DNA of 64,000 nt, taken from assembly GCF_002797975.1 (NCBI RefSeq), contig NZ_PGET01000001.1, positions 2,542,001 through 2,606,000 on the forward strand. Direction: 5' to 3'. This stretch comes from [Clostridium] celerecrescens 18A. Lineage in GTDB: Bacteria; Bacillota; Clostridia; Lachnospirales; Lachnospiraceae. Position numbers and translations under genes: made by a program. Below the pieces are notes generated by a model that worked only from the letters and a program-made list of their open reading frames with translations, did not search any database and was not told the origin of the DNA. Positions 16,350 to 24,922 of the stretch are shown here, in pieces; within the stretch, counting starts at the first letter, position 1; the number at the start of each line of letters is the position of its first letter.

Positions 16350-19001
16350 TCACTGTTTTCTGTAACATATTTCAAAGCTGCCGGAGCCTGTTTCGGCCGT
16401 CATACATCCAGCCTCAAGCTGAAAAGCAAGACCAGCGGTTTCAGACGGCACCGCCCCTTTTTCCAGGCGTATTGTAACCGCTGCATTGGCAGGCACGGTA
16501 AATGCAAGCCTTCGCTCTCCCGGCGTCTGCGTTTTTTCCCAGCTGACCCGGATCATTCCAAGAGCACTTTTATATGATCCTTTTGCATATGCTAAGGCGT
16601 CACCTGTCTGGGGGCTGATGATGATACGCCGGTATCCGGAACAAGCCTCATCCGTTTCAATTCCCAGAACAGAGCGGTACAGCCATTCTCCCACCGCTCC
16701 ATAGGCATAGTGATTAAAAGAGTTCATATCCGGACTCCACATGGTTCCATCCGGCTTTAAGCCGTCCCAATGCTCCCAAATAGTGGTCGCCCCCCTCTTG
16801 ACCTGATACAGCCAGGAAGGAAAATCTTCCTTCAAAAGCAGCTCATAGGCCTTATCCGCATAACCATTTCCACTTAGTGCATGCAGGAAATAGGGCGTGC
16901 CCACAAAACCGGTCACCAGATGTCCTCCTTCTTTCTCAAGGAGTGTAACCAGCTGCTCAGCCGTCTTCTGCCTGTATGCTTCCGGAACAAGATTAAAATG
17001 CAGAGCCAGAATATGGGCGGTCTGGGTCATAGCCGTCATGCTTCCGTCACTTTTAAAAAATGTGCTCTGAAACTTCTTTACGATTTCCCCATACAATGCT
17101 TCATACTCTATAGCATCCTCTTCCCGCTGAAGAATCAAAGCTATTTTCGCAAACAGTCCTGTCGAGTATGCATAATATGCGGTACAGGTCAGATCATTGG
17201 GCGTTGCTCCGAAATAGCTGCCCTCCTCTGCATCAAGTGCCACCCAGTCTCCAAACTGCAGCTTATAATTCCAGATATGATCCCTGGTATGTTTTCTCAT
17301 GAACCCGATCCATTGCTTCATGCTGTCATACTGCTCTTCCAATATGAACGTATCCCCATACATCAGATATAAGTTCCATGGGTTGATCACGGCCACATCA
17401 GCCCAGGCTGCCGCGGAATGGGTGCCCTTTGAAAGCAGCCAGTCGTCTTTTTCCCTGCCGCTTATGATGTCCGGCACAACATGGGGAACTCCCCCTTCCG
17501 GCGTCTGGTCCGCAGCCACATCTTTCAGCCATTTTCTGAAAAACGTATAGGTATTCATCAGATAACAGGATGTACGGCAAAAAATCTGTGCATCTCCCGT
17601 CCAGCCCATTCTCTCATCTCTCTGGGGGCAGTCCGTGGGAATATCCAGAAAATTTCCTTTCATGCTCCACTTAATGTTGCTGTGAAGCTGGTTTACCAAA
17701 GGATTGGAACAGGAAAATTCTCCGGTTTCTTCCATGTCCGAATGCAGGACGCAGGCCGCCACATCTTCTTCCTTCAGTTCCCCCGGCCAATCCAGGACAT
17801 GAACATACCGAAAGCCCTGGAAGGTGAAATGGGGATGATAGTTTTCTTCGCCTTCTCCTCTGCAGATATAGCGGATTTCTTGTTTTGCCGACCTTAGATT
17901 GGCTGTATAAACATTACCTGAAGAATCCAGCATCTCAAAACATTGAAATCTTACCTCTTCTCCTGTCCTTCCCCGCACCTTAAACCGTACCCAGCCCGTT
18001 AAGTTTTGTCCGAAATCAATGACCCGGTCTCCCTGTGGAGTCTGAAAAATACTCCTTGCCTCCAGAGTCTCTATGACCCTCACCTTCGAACCTGCCTGGG
18101 CGGTCAGAGCACTCTTTGGAAACTCTGCCGTTTGTACCCCCTTCCAGCCGTCCGCGCGGTAACCAGGACAGTTCCAATTCTCAATTTCCATGCCGGCGTC
18201 ATAAATCTCCCCGTCATAAATCTCAGAAAAAGTCACAGGACCCTCATGTCCCAGCCAGCTTTCTTCCGTAAAAAACGTCTCTTCTCTTCCGTCCCGGTAG
18301 CGGACCACCAGCTGCATCAGAAAAGACGCCTGGTCTCCGTAATTATTGCGCAGATGAAGAAAGCCCATTTTCCCTTTATACCATCCTGCACCAACCAAAG
18401 CTCCCAATGCATTGGCTCCCTGTTTCAGCAGATCCGTAACCTCATAGGTCTGATAACACAAATGCTTCTGATAGGAGGTCCAGCCAGGGGTCATCTCGTC
18501 CAGGCCCACCTTATGTCCGTTTATATAGAAATGATACAGCCCCAGTGCTGTGGTGCATGCATAAGCTTCCAGCACTTCACCGCTGATTTCGATCTCCTTT
18601 CGCAGATAAGTGCTTCCCGAGGAGTCTTTATCCTCCGGTCCTTCCGCAGTAATGAACTGCGCCTTCCACTGGTCTTGTTTTAAGACTGCAGTGACAAAAA
18701 ACGCCGGTTCACTGAAGCTGCTTTCTTCCTCTCCATCCTGCACCTGTACCCGGACAAAATATTTTTTACAGGAAGCGGGACAAAACCCGGCCGCCTCCAC
18801 ATGGATGGACTCCCTGCTCTTAACCCAGCCGCTTTCGTAAACTATGGTTTCAAAGACATCATCCACGGCAATCTCCAGCCTGTACGCCTCCTGGTTTACA
18901 TTTTTTTTGTCACTGCAAAGAATCCAGCCAAACCACGGCCTGCCGTCCAGACCCACCGGATTTTTCAAATATTCAATTGTTAATTCCGACACTTTCAGCA
19001 T
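16350..19001 (-). CDS. GH78 alpha-L-rhamnosidase
   Basis: 883 residues with the Bac_rhamnosid domain order: an N-terminal fibronectin-like domain, a carbohydrate-binding-like domain (GLYHFYINGHKVGLDEMTPGWTSY, from about residue 170), the (alpha/alpha)6 catalytic barrel with the signature IPTDCPQRDERMGWTGDAQ near 468, a later ATTIWEHWDG holding the general-base Glu, and a C-terminal beta domain. There is no signal peptide. It removes alpha-linked L-rhamnose from imported glycans or glycosides. It lies 42 bp after the FGGY kinase and 11 bp before GH127 in the same operon. No rhamnose isomerase or kinase is present in the window. Confidence 0.95.
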   Translation of the reverse strand: MLKVSELTIEYLKNPVGLDGRPWFGWILCSDKKNVNQEAYRLEIAVDDVFETIVYESGWVKSRESIHVEAAGFCPASCKKYFVRVQVQDGEEESSFSEPAFFVTAVLKQDQWKAQFITAEGPEDKDSSGSTYLRKEIEISGEVLEAYACTTALGLYHFYINGHKVGLDEMTPGWTSYQKHLCYQTYEVTDLLKQGANALGALVGAGWYKGKMGFLHLRNNYGDQASFLMQLVVRYRDGREETFFTEESWLGHEGPVTFSEIYDGEIYDAGMEIENWNCPGYRADGWKGVQTAEFPKSALTAQAGSKVRVIETLEARSIFQTPQGDRVIDFGQNLTGWVRFKVRGRTGEEVRFQCFEMLDSSGNVYTANLRSAKQEIRYICRGEGEENYHPHFTFQGFRYVHVLDWPGELKEEDVAACVLHSDMEETGEFSCSNPLVNQLHSNIKWSMKGNFLDIPTDCPQRDERMGWTGDAQIFCRTSCYLMNTYTFFRKWLKDVAADQTPEGGVPHVVPDIISGREKDDWLLSKGTHSAAAWADVAVINPWNLYLMYGDTFILEEQYDSMKQWIGFMRKHTRDHIWNYKLQFGDWVALDAEEGSYFGATPNDLTCTAYYAYSTGLFAKIALILQREEDAIEYEALYGEIVKKFQSTFFKSDGSMTAMTQTAHILALHFNLVPEAYRQKTAEQLVTLLEKEGGHLVTGFVGTPYFLHALSGNGYADKAYELLLKEDFPSWLYQVKRGATTIWEHWDGLKPDGTMWSPDMNSFNHYAYGAVGEWLYRSVLGIETDEACSGYRRIIISPQTGDALAYAKGSYKSALGMIRVSWEKTQTPGERRLAFTVPANAAVTIRLEKGAVPSETAGLAFQLEAGCMTAETGSGSFEICYRKQ

Positions 19002-19043
19002 GCTTTCTCTCCCATTCCGTTATCGTTGTCCAGTCCACTGTGT

Positions 19044-20519
19044 TTAAGCCAGAATCTTCCTGACTGTTTCTCTCCAGCCCTCATATTTCTTAGCTCTAAC
19101 TTCTGGCTCCATACATGGATTATATTGCTTTGCTTTCATTTTTTCAAATATATCTTCCTGATAGACGCCGAGGGAAAGGCCTGCGGCGAAAGCAGCTCCC
19201 ATTCCGGAGAGCTCCTTTGTCTCGGAGACACGCACACTTGTCTCCAGAATGTCGCTTTGAAACTGCATCAGGAACTGGTTTTCCGTGGGTCCTCCGTCCA
19301 CCCTCAGTTCTGGTATGATGCAGTTCATGTCCTCACACATAGCCTGGATTACGTCGGCAATCTGGTAGCCAATGCTTTCCAGTCCCGCCCTGACGATTTC
19401 CGCCCGGCCTGTGGTCCTTGTCATTCCGCTGATGGAAGCGGTGGCACGGCTGTTCCAATATGGCGCTCCTAAGCCGGTGAAGGCCGGGATTAAGTAGACC
19501 TTATCATTTTGGTCGGCAGCAGCTGCAATCTGCTCCGTCTCCTCCGGGGTGGAAATCATGTTCATCTTTTCTTTCAGCCAGGTAATCACCGCGCCCGTAT
19601 AATTGATGTTACCTTCCAGAATATAGTTCACCTTTCCGCCCATGCGCCAGGCTAAGGAAGTCACTACTCCATGGGTACTGAACACCGGTTCGTTTCCCGT
19701 ATTTATCATGATGGAAGATCCGGTTCCATAAGTTGCCTTTGTCATGCCTTTTTTTAAACAGCCCTGGCCAAACAGCGCGCCGTGGGAATCCCCCATCACG
19801 CTGTGTATGGGAATAGGTGCGTCAAACAATCCCTCAAAGTCCGTCATTCCAAAGCATGAGTCCGAATCGGAAATTTCCGCCAGCCACCGGCTTTTTAAAC
19901 CGAATATTTTGCAGAGCTCCTGATCCCAGATCAAATCCCTGATATTAAAAAGCTGCGTCCGGGAAGCGTTTGAAAAGTCTGTTTTATAAGAAGTTCCGCC
20001 TGTCAGACGGTAAACCAGCCACGTATCCACAGTTCCGAAACACAGCTCCTCCTTCTCCGCCCGTTCCTTCAGACCATCAACATGTTCCAGAAGCCATTTA
20101 AATTTTGAAGCAGGAAAATAAGGGGAAAGGATCAATCCTGTCTTATTCCGTATGATTTCCGGATCAACGGTCTCTTCCATTCTTTTGCAGATGTCCCTTG
20201 ACCTGGCGCATTGCCATACGATTGCCAAGGCTTGCGGTTTCCTTGTTTTCTTATCCCACACAAGAGCAGTTTCCCGCTGATTGCTGATTCCCAGACCGGC
20301 AATCTCATTTTTAGGAACCCCTGATGTTTCCATAAGCTTTCGTACCACTATTAACGTGTTTTGGTAGATTTCCTCCGGATCATGGGAAACGTAACCCTCT
20401 TCGCTTACGATCTGCCTGTGGGGCACATCCTCCCTTTTTACCAGTTTCCCATGCTCATCAAAAAGGAGAGCCTTCGTTCCCTGAGTGCTCTGGTCCACCG
20501 CCAGAATATATTTTGCCAT
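19044..20519 (-). CDS. FGGY-family carbohydrate kinase, glycerol-kinase-like (candidate apulose kinase)
   Basis: 491 residues with both FGGY halves: an N-terminal DQSTQGTKALLFDE phosphate loop, GISNQRETALVWDK, the catalytic region GDSHGALFGQGC, and the C-terminal DGGPTENQFLMQFQSDIL. Overall it resembles GlpK, but two GlpK landmarks differ: GDQQAALFGQ is GDSHGALFGQ here and DGGAVANNFL is DGGPTENQFL, so glycerol may not be the substrate. It sits 1 bp after the transketolase C-half and is co-transcribed with a fucose-isomerase-like gene. By analogy with the described apiose route it may phosphorylate D-apulose. That is inference; ordinary glycerol kinase remains the alternative. Confidence 0.85.
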   Translation of the reverse strand: MAKYILAVDQSTQGTKALLFDEHGKLVKREDVPHRQIVSEEGYVSHDPEEIYQNTLIVVRKLMETSGVPKNEIAGLGISNQRETALVWDKKTRKPQALAIVWQCARSRDICKRMEETVDPEIIRNKTGLILSPYFPASKFKWLLEHVDGLKERAEKEELCFGTVDTWLVYRLTGGTSYKTDFSNASRTQLFNIRDLIWDQELCKIFGLKSRWLAEISDSDSCFGMTDFEGLFDAPIPIHSVMGDSHGALFGQGCLKKGMTKATYGTGSSIMINTGNEPVFSTHGVVTSLAWRMGGKVNYILEGNINYTGAVITWLKEKMNMISTPEETEQIAAAADQNDKVYLIPAFTGLGAPYWNSRATASISGMTRTTGRAEIVRAGLESIGYQIADVIQAMCEDMNCIIPELRVDGGPTENQFLMQFQSDILETSVRVSETKELSGMGAAFAAGLSLGVYQEDIFEKMKAKQYNPCMEPEVRAKKYEGWRETVRKILA

Positions 20520-20520
20520 A

Positions 20521-21450
20521 TTAAATCAGCTCCCTTGCCTGTTTTGCGATTCCTTCTGCAGTAAGTCCGTAGTACTCGAATACTTCTTTAGAGGTTCCCG
20601 TGATGACAGGAGCGTCGGGAAGAGCCAAATTGATCACCTTCTTTGGGCAGTGGGCTGCGATTACCTGGCTGACCATGGAGCCCAGCCCTCCATATGGGGA
20701 ATGCTCCTCCACAGTAATGATTGCTCCAGCATGTTCTGCCGCATGTAATACTGCTTCCTGGTCCAAAGGCTTTACACAGTACATATCAATAACGGATGCT
20801 GAAATTCCGCTTTTCTTTAACAGCTCTGCGGCCTCCAGCGCCGGCTTTACCATCTCCCCGCAGGCAATGACTGCAATATCCGTTCCCTGGGTAAGAACAT
20901 TGGCCCGGTCCAGCTCAAAGGGGCAGTTCTCCTCCGTGTAAATGTCTTCCACCGCATTTCTCCCCACCCGTATGTAGGCAGGCTTCTGATCCTTTAACAA
21001 TTCCTCAATCAGCCGTTTTGTCTGGAACCTGTCACTGGGCAGATAAACTCTCATATTGGGAATTGCGGCCATAGCTGCAATGTCTTGAGCGGAATGATGG
21101 CTCATTCCCAGAGCTCCATAACTGACCCCGCCGCTGATTCCGATTAAAGTCACGTTCGTGTCAGAATAGGCACAGTCTATCTTCGCCTGCTCATAACTTC
21201 TGGTAGACAAAAAGCAAGCCGGAGAAGCAGCAAATGCCTTCTTCCCGCATTTTGCCAGTCCGGCCGAAATGCTGACCAGATTCTGCTCCGCAATTCCTGT
21301 TTCCACAAACTGCTCCGGGTAAGCCTGGGCAAATGGGGCCAGGGATGCGCTTCCCCGTGAATCGCTGCACAAGACTATGATATCATGATCTTCCTTTGCC
21401 TGCGCTGACAATGTCTCACATATCGCCTGTCTGTTGGGTATTTGATTCAT
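20521..21450 (-). CDS. Split transketolase, C-terminal subunit
   Basis: 309 residues comprising the pyrimidine-binding domain and the C-terminal domain of transketolase. It has CSDSRGS near the start, VETGIAEQNLVSISAGLA (the Glu that activates thiamine diphosphate lies in GIAEQN) and a final domain with VIDMYCVKPLD and EEHSPYGGLGS. The gene overlaps the N-terminal subunit gene by four bases, so the subunits are made stoichiometrically. It transfers a two-carbon ketol group. In this operon the donor is probably a phosphorylated ketose made by the isomerase and kinase (for example apulose 4-phosphate) with glyceraldehyde 3-phosphate as acceptor. Confidence 0.93.
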   Translation of the reverse strand: MNQIPNRQAICETLSAQAKEDHDIIVLCSDSRGSASLAPFAQAYPEQFVETGIAEQNLVSISAGLAKCGKKAFAASPACFLSTRSYEQAKIDCAYSDTNVTLIGISGGVSYGALGMSHHSAQDIAAMAAIPNMRVYLPSDRFQTKRLIEELLKDQKPAYIRVGRNAVEDIYTEENCPFELDRANVLTQGTDIAVIACGEMVKPALEAAELLKKSGISASVIDMYCVKPLDQEAVLHAAEHAGAIITVEEHSPYGGLGSMVSQVIAAHCPKKVINLALPDAPVITGTSKEVFEYYGLTAEGIAKQARELI

Positions 21451-22274
21451 ACTGCCGCCTCCCTTCTCATTTCCAAATCAGCCATAATGGTCTCATACTC
21501 TTCCCCAGTGGGCACCCTATGATGCCAGTCCGCCTTATTTTCCATAATCGGGGAACCACACCCCTTAACCGTGTTGGCAATCAGAACGCTGGGCCTTCCC
21601 TTTACTGTCTTTGCCTGTTCAAATGCGTCGTTCAGTTTCTCCACATCGTTTCCATCCGCCACGTCGATTACATGCCAGCCAAAGCTTTTAAAACGATCAT
21701 CAAGGTCATCATGTCCCATGACCTCCTCTGTATTCCCGGAAATCTGGAGGCGGTTGCGGTCCACAACGGCACAGAGATTATCCAGCTTAAACTGGCTGGC
21801 AGCCATGGCCCCTTCCCATACTGATCCTTCCGCCAGCTCTCCGTCGCCCATAACCGTATAGACCCGGTAGGTCCTCCCGTCCATCTTTCCTGCCAGAGCC
21901 ATTCCTACACAGACAGGCAGTCCGTGGCCCAGTGAGCCGGAATTCATCTCAATGCCCGGAAGCTTGTTGTTGGGATGCCCAATAAACCTGGAGCCGAATT
22001 TTGAAAAATTCTTTATAACTTCTTCCATAGGGAAAAAACCTTTTGCCGCAAGAACTGCATACAGAGCTTCCACGGAATGTCCTTTGCTAAGCACAAACCG
22101 GTCCCGGTTCTCATCTTTCATCTGCTCCGGGCTTATGTTCATCTGGCGGAAATACAGCACGGCCAATATATCCATGACGCTCATATCTCCGCCGATGTGG
22201 CCCCCTTTCCCTTCCATAATCATATCAACCACCGATTTTCTCAGTTCATAGGTCTTTGCCTTTAGTCCATCCAT
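21447..22274 (-). CDS. Split transketolase, N-terminal (ThDP pyrophosphate) subunit
   Basis: 275 residues carrying the thiamine diphosphate/Mg-binding motif GDGELAEGSVWEGAMAAS (about 141-158) and a conserved SKGHSVEALYAVLA near residue 68. Split transketolases are common in Firmicutes and Archaea and are often specialised for sugars outside the pentose phosphate pathway. It starts 1 bp after the isomerase-like gene behind AAGAGGAG and overlaps the C-terminal subunit. Together they form one alpha2beta2-type enzyme in the cytoplasm. Confidence 0.93.
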   Translation of the reverse strand: MDGLKAKTYELRKSVVDMIMEGKGGHIGGDMSVMDILAVLYFRQMNISPEQMKDENRDRFVLSKGHSVEALYAVLAAKGFFPMEEVIKNFSKFGSRFIGHPNNKLPGIEMNSGSLGHGLPVCVGMALAGKMDGRTYRVYTVMGDGELAEGSVWEGAMAASQFKLDNLCAVVDRNRLQISGNTEEVMGHDDLDDRFKSFGWHVIDVADGNDVEKLNDAFEQAKTVKGRPSVLIANTVKGCGSPIMENKADWHHRVPTGEEYETIMADLEMRREAAV

Positions 22275-22275
22275 A

Positions 22276-23676
22276 TCATTCTCCTCTTAAATAGGCCCTG
22301 ATCTCTTCCTCGTTGTCATCGTATAAATCCGGTTTCACGCCTATGTACTTGCAGGCTTCGTACAAGACCGGAACAATGTCCTTATGGATTCCTACACAGT
22401 GATGAATATAAGGCCCTTCCACCAGCTTTGCTTCCAGCTTCTTTAAGTTCGCTACCTCTACCCATACATAAGTGCCTTTCGTATATGGACCATCAATTCC
22501 CTTCGCCTTTCCAAGTAAAAGAGAGTATTCCCCGTTATCCCCGTCGAACCGGCACAAGGTCATCTCACCATGCTTTGCCTCTGCCTCCACAGCTCCCGGA
22601 TGATTAAATGCCAGGGGGTAGCCCAGGGTCGGCTTTTCTTTCGCAACGGAAATAGGCCATGGACCACAGTGCTGAAGCAATTCTCCATTTTCGTTATCCG
22701 GATGTCTTACGGTCCAGTCCGCAAAAAAGCTTCTGCATTCATCCATGCCCGCCGCCTCTGCCATAACTGCGGTAACCGCCCCGTGAATGTCTGTCTCACA
22801 AACCACCGGGATTCCTTCTTCATTTAACAGGGAATTGGCTCCGCAAGGCATAATGCCGATTTCTCCCTGAAGGGCATTCCAGCACTGAATGGCAATCGCA
22901 TTGCAGCCGTACTTAACCGCCAGGTTTTTCATGGCGGCCTTTAATGCCGCGACATTTAACAGTGCCTCTTCACTGATTTTAATATTCATGGACTCTTTGC
23001 AGCCCTTTATTATCTTTTCAACTTCTGTCCTCTCCTCTTTTACCTGTCGTATCTCGGAGGTTAATTCAGGCATAGGAATAGGGGACAGCTGTATGTTGAA
23101 CCGTTCCAGCAACTCGCCTTCGTTGCACATGGTGGTCCAGAAATCAAAAGGCCTGGGGGCTATCTGCAGGATTCTTGTATTTTTAAATACTTTTACTACG
23201 TTACAGACCGCCAGAAAATCACGGATTCCCCGCTCAAATTCCGGGTCCGTCAGGCGGCAGTTTGTCAGATAAGTAAAGGGAACCTTAAATCTTCTCAACA
23301 CCTTTCCTGTGGCAAAGAGGCCGCATTGACTGTCCCGCAGGCGAATACCATTCTCGTCAGGCCTCTCGTCCCTGGGTCCCCAAATCAGGACCGGAACTCC
23401 AAGCTCCTTTGCCAGTCTCGCGCAAACGTATTCTGTTCCGAAGTTGCAATGAGGGAGAAACAGGCCATCGATTCCTTCATCCCTGAACTTTTCAGCTATG
23501 ATTTTTACATGGCTGTCATCGTAGAGAAGCCCTTCTTCGTTCATATCCGTAATGTCCACGAAAGAAACTCCCAGTTCCTCAAGTCTTCCCGCCGTCAAAT
23601 TCCTGTACTTTATTGCATCCGGGGCGCTGAAAATGCTCCTTCTTGTGGGGGCGAACCCCAGTTTTATAGTCGCCAT
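22276..23676 (-). CDS. L-fucose/L-arabinose isomerase-like protein (candidate D-apiose isomerase)
   Basis: About 466 residues of the L-fucose isomerase-like superfamily, N-terminal domain starting KLGFAPTRRSIF and a central PVVCETDIHGAV near residue 294 with the acidic metal ligands (Glu, Asp). The last 150 residues form the fucose-isomerase C-terminal domain. The start is at 23676, with AGAAAGG at suitable spacing; the longest reading begins three codons earlier, too close to the ribosome site. It is the promoter-proximal gene and is followed without a gap by transketolase and an FGGY kinase. It should convert an aldose to a ketose. Apiose to apulose is the best-fitting proposal given the DUF4038 hydrolase, but fucose- or arabinose-like sugars cannot be excluded. 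Confidence 0.82.
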   Translation of the reverse strand: MATIKLGFAPTRRSIFSAPDAIKYRNLTAGRLEELGVSFVDITDMNEEGLLYDDSHVKIIAEKFRDEGIDGLFLPHCNFGTEYVCARLAKELGVPVLIWGPRDERPDENGIRLRDSQCGLFATGKVLRRFKVPFTYLTNCRLTDPEFERGIRDFLAVCNVVKVFKNTRILQIAPRPFDFWTTMCNEGELLERFNIQLSPIPMPELTSEIRQVKEERTEVEKIIKGCKESMNIKISEEALLNVAALKAAMKNLAVKYGCNAIAIQCWNALQGEIGIMPCGANSLLNEEGIPVVCETDIHGAVTAVMAEAAGMDECRSFFADWTVRHPDNENGELLQHCGPWPISVAKEKPTLGYPLAFNHPGAVEAEAKHGEMTLCRFDGDNGEYSLLLGKAKGIDGPYTKGTYVWVEVANLKKLEAKLVEGPYIHHCVGIHKDIVPVLYEACKYIGVKPDLYDDNEEEIRAYLRGE

Positions 23677-23708
23677 AAAATCCATCCTTTCTGCTGAACA
23701 ATCTTTTC

Positions 23709-23729
23709 ATCTGTATAAATTATACAGAT
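23709..23729. promoter_or_regulatory. Perfect 21-bp palindromic operator over the -10 of the isomerase operon
   Basis: The arms ATCTGTATAA and TTATACAGAT are perfect inverted copies around one central base. The minus-strand -10 TATAAT occupies 23719-23724, inside the palindrome, so binding would block transcription of the operon that starts at 23676. The LacI gene begins 112 bp away on the other strand. A directly repeated TTAACTTAATT (23733-23743 and 23777-23787) flanks the divergent promoter region. Confidence 0.65.
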
Positions 23730-23840
23730 TACTTAACTTAATTTCATTATGATATTCAGTATTTATTAATGAATTTTTAACTTAATTATTGCCTTTTTCC
23801 ACTTAATAGACCATAATAATATCTATCAGGAGGTACATGT

Positions 23841-24848
23841 ATGGGAATTACCGCAAAAGAGCTGGCTAAAATATTAAACCTTTCAGCTGCCGCCGTATCC
23901 ATGGCATTAAATAACAAACCAGGCGTCAGCACGGAAACAAGAAGGAGGGTCATCGAAACAGCCCAGAAGTATGACTACGATTTGACCCGTCACACATTTC
24001 GCCCAAGGGACGTGAGCAGCATTTACTTAATTATTTATAAAAAACACGGAGCTATCGTTGGAAGCAATCCTTTTTTTCAGGAGCTTTCCGAAGGAATCGC
24101 GGCCGGTTGCCAGAAAAACAATTACAAGATGGAAATCCGTTATTTATACGGAGAGGAAGGGAATATTGAAAATCGATTAAAAGATATGCTCTACTCCGGC
24201 TGTACAGGAATCATCCTTTTGGGAACCGAAATGACACCTGAAGATTTTCTTCCTTTTCGGGCGCTCACGATCCCGATCGTCTTACTGGACAGCTATTTTG
24301 AAACGGTTCCCTGCGACAGCATCATTATCAACAACATCCAGGGGGCTTTTCTTGCCGCTTCTTACTTAATAAAAACCACAGGAAAACAGCCTGGCTATCT
24401 CCATTCTTCTTACCCGATCGGAAATTTTGCAGAACGGAATTCCGGCTTCTTTAAGGCAATTCACACCTATGGAATGGCCGCCTCCAACAGCATTGTCCAC
24501 TCGGTCACTCCTTCCATAGAAGGAGCTTATGCGGATATGCTGGAAATCCTTAAAAGTCAGGAACCTCTGGCTCCCTGCTACTTTGCTGACAATGATTTAA
24601 TCGCCCTGGGCGCCCTTAAGGCATTGAAGCAGCATGGCTACCGGATACCGGAGGATATCTCTATCGTGGGCTTTGACAACATCCCTGCGGGAATTATTGT
24701 AGATCCAGCCCTCACTACCATTCATGTCCCTAAGCATTATATGGGAAAAATGGCTGCTAACAGACTCATCAGCCGCTTGGAGGAGCCTGATGCCACCTCC
24801 GTGAAACTGGAAATTGCCACGACTTTAATCCGGAGAAATTCTGCCTAA
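23841..24848 (+). CDS. LacI-family transcriptional regulator of the apiose-like operon
   Basis: 335 residues: a LacI helix-turn-helix at 1-55 (ITAKELAKILNLSAAAVSMALNNKPGVS) followed by a periplasmic-binding-protein-like effector domain with the usual ends, including SIVGFDNIPAG and DPALTTIHVP. It is transcribed away from the isomerase-transketolase-kinase operon, with TCAGGAGG at 23828-23835. It probably represses that operon by binding the palindrome at 23709-23729 and releases it when a sugar or sugar phosphate binds. Confidence 0.93.
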   Translation: MGITAKELAKILNLSAAAVSMALNNKPGVSTETRRRVIETAQKYDYDLTRHTFRPRDVSSIYLIIYKKHGAIVGSNPFFQELSEGIAAGCQKNNYKMEIRYLYGEEGNIENRLKDMLYSGCTGIILLGTEMTPEDFLPFRALTIPIVLLDSYFETVPCDSIIINNIQGAFLAASYLIKTTGKQPGYLHSSYPIGNFAERNSGFFKAIHTYGMAASNSIVHSVTPSIEGAYADMLEILKSQEPLAPCYFADNDLIALGALKALKQHGYRIPEDISIVGFDNIPAGIIVDPALTTIHVPKHYMGKMAANRLISRLEEPDATSVKLEIATTLIRRNSA

Positions 24849-24865
24849 AGCAGAAGGAAAAAACA

Positions 24866-24914
24866 GCAGGAAACGATCAAATCCCTGATTATTCAGTGAT
24901 TTTTCGTTTCCTGC
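24866..24914. terminator. Bidirectional terminator between LacI gene and DUF5692 gene
   Basis: GCAGGAAACG at 24866-24875 pairs with CGTTTCCTGC at 24905-24914. It lies between two convergent genes and could serve both, though the flanking T-runs are short. Confidence 0.55.
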
Positions 24915-24922
24915 CGTTTCAT

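Noticed and set aside
19044..20519. Straightforward glycerol kinase (glpK) assignment
   Set aside because: No glpF, glpO or glpD is nearby, two GlpK landmark motifs are changed, and the gene is embedded with isomerase and transketolase genes. Kept only as an alternative.
19044..23676. Sulfoquinovose transketolase (sulfo-TK) pathway
   Set aside because: A split transketolase and an isomerase fit superficially, but there is no sulfoquinovosidase, sulfoacetaldehyde reductase or sulfonate exporter, and an FGGY kinase is not part of that route.
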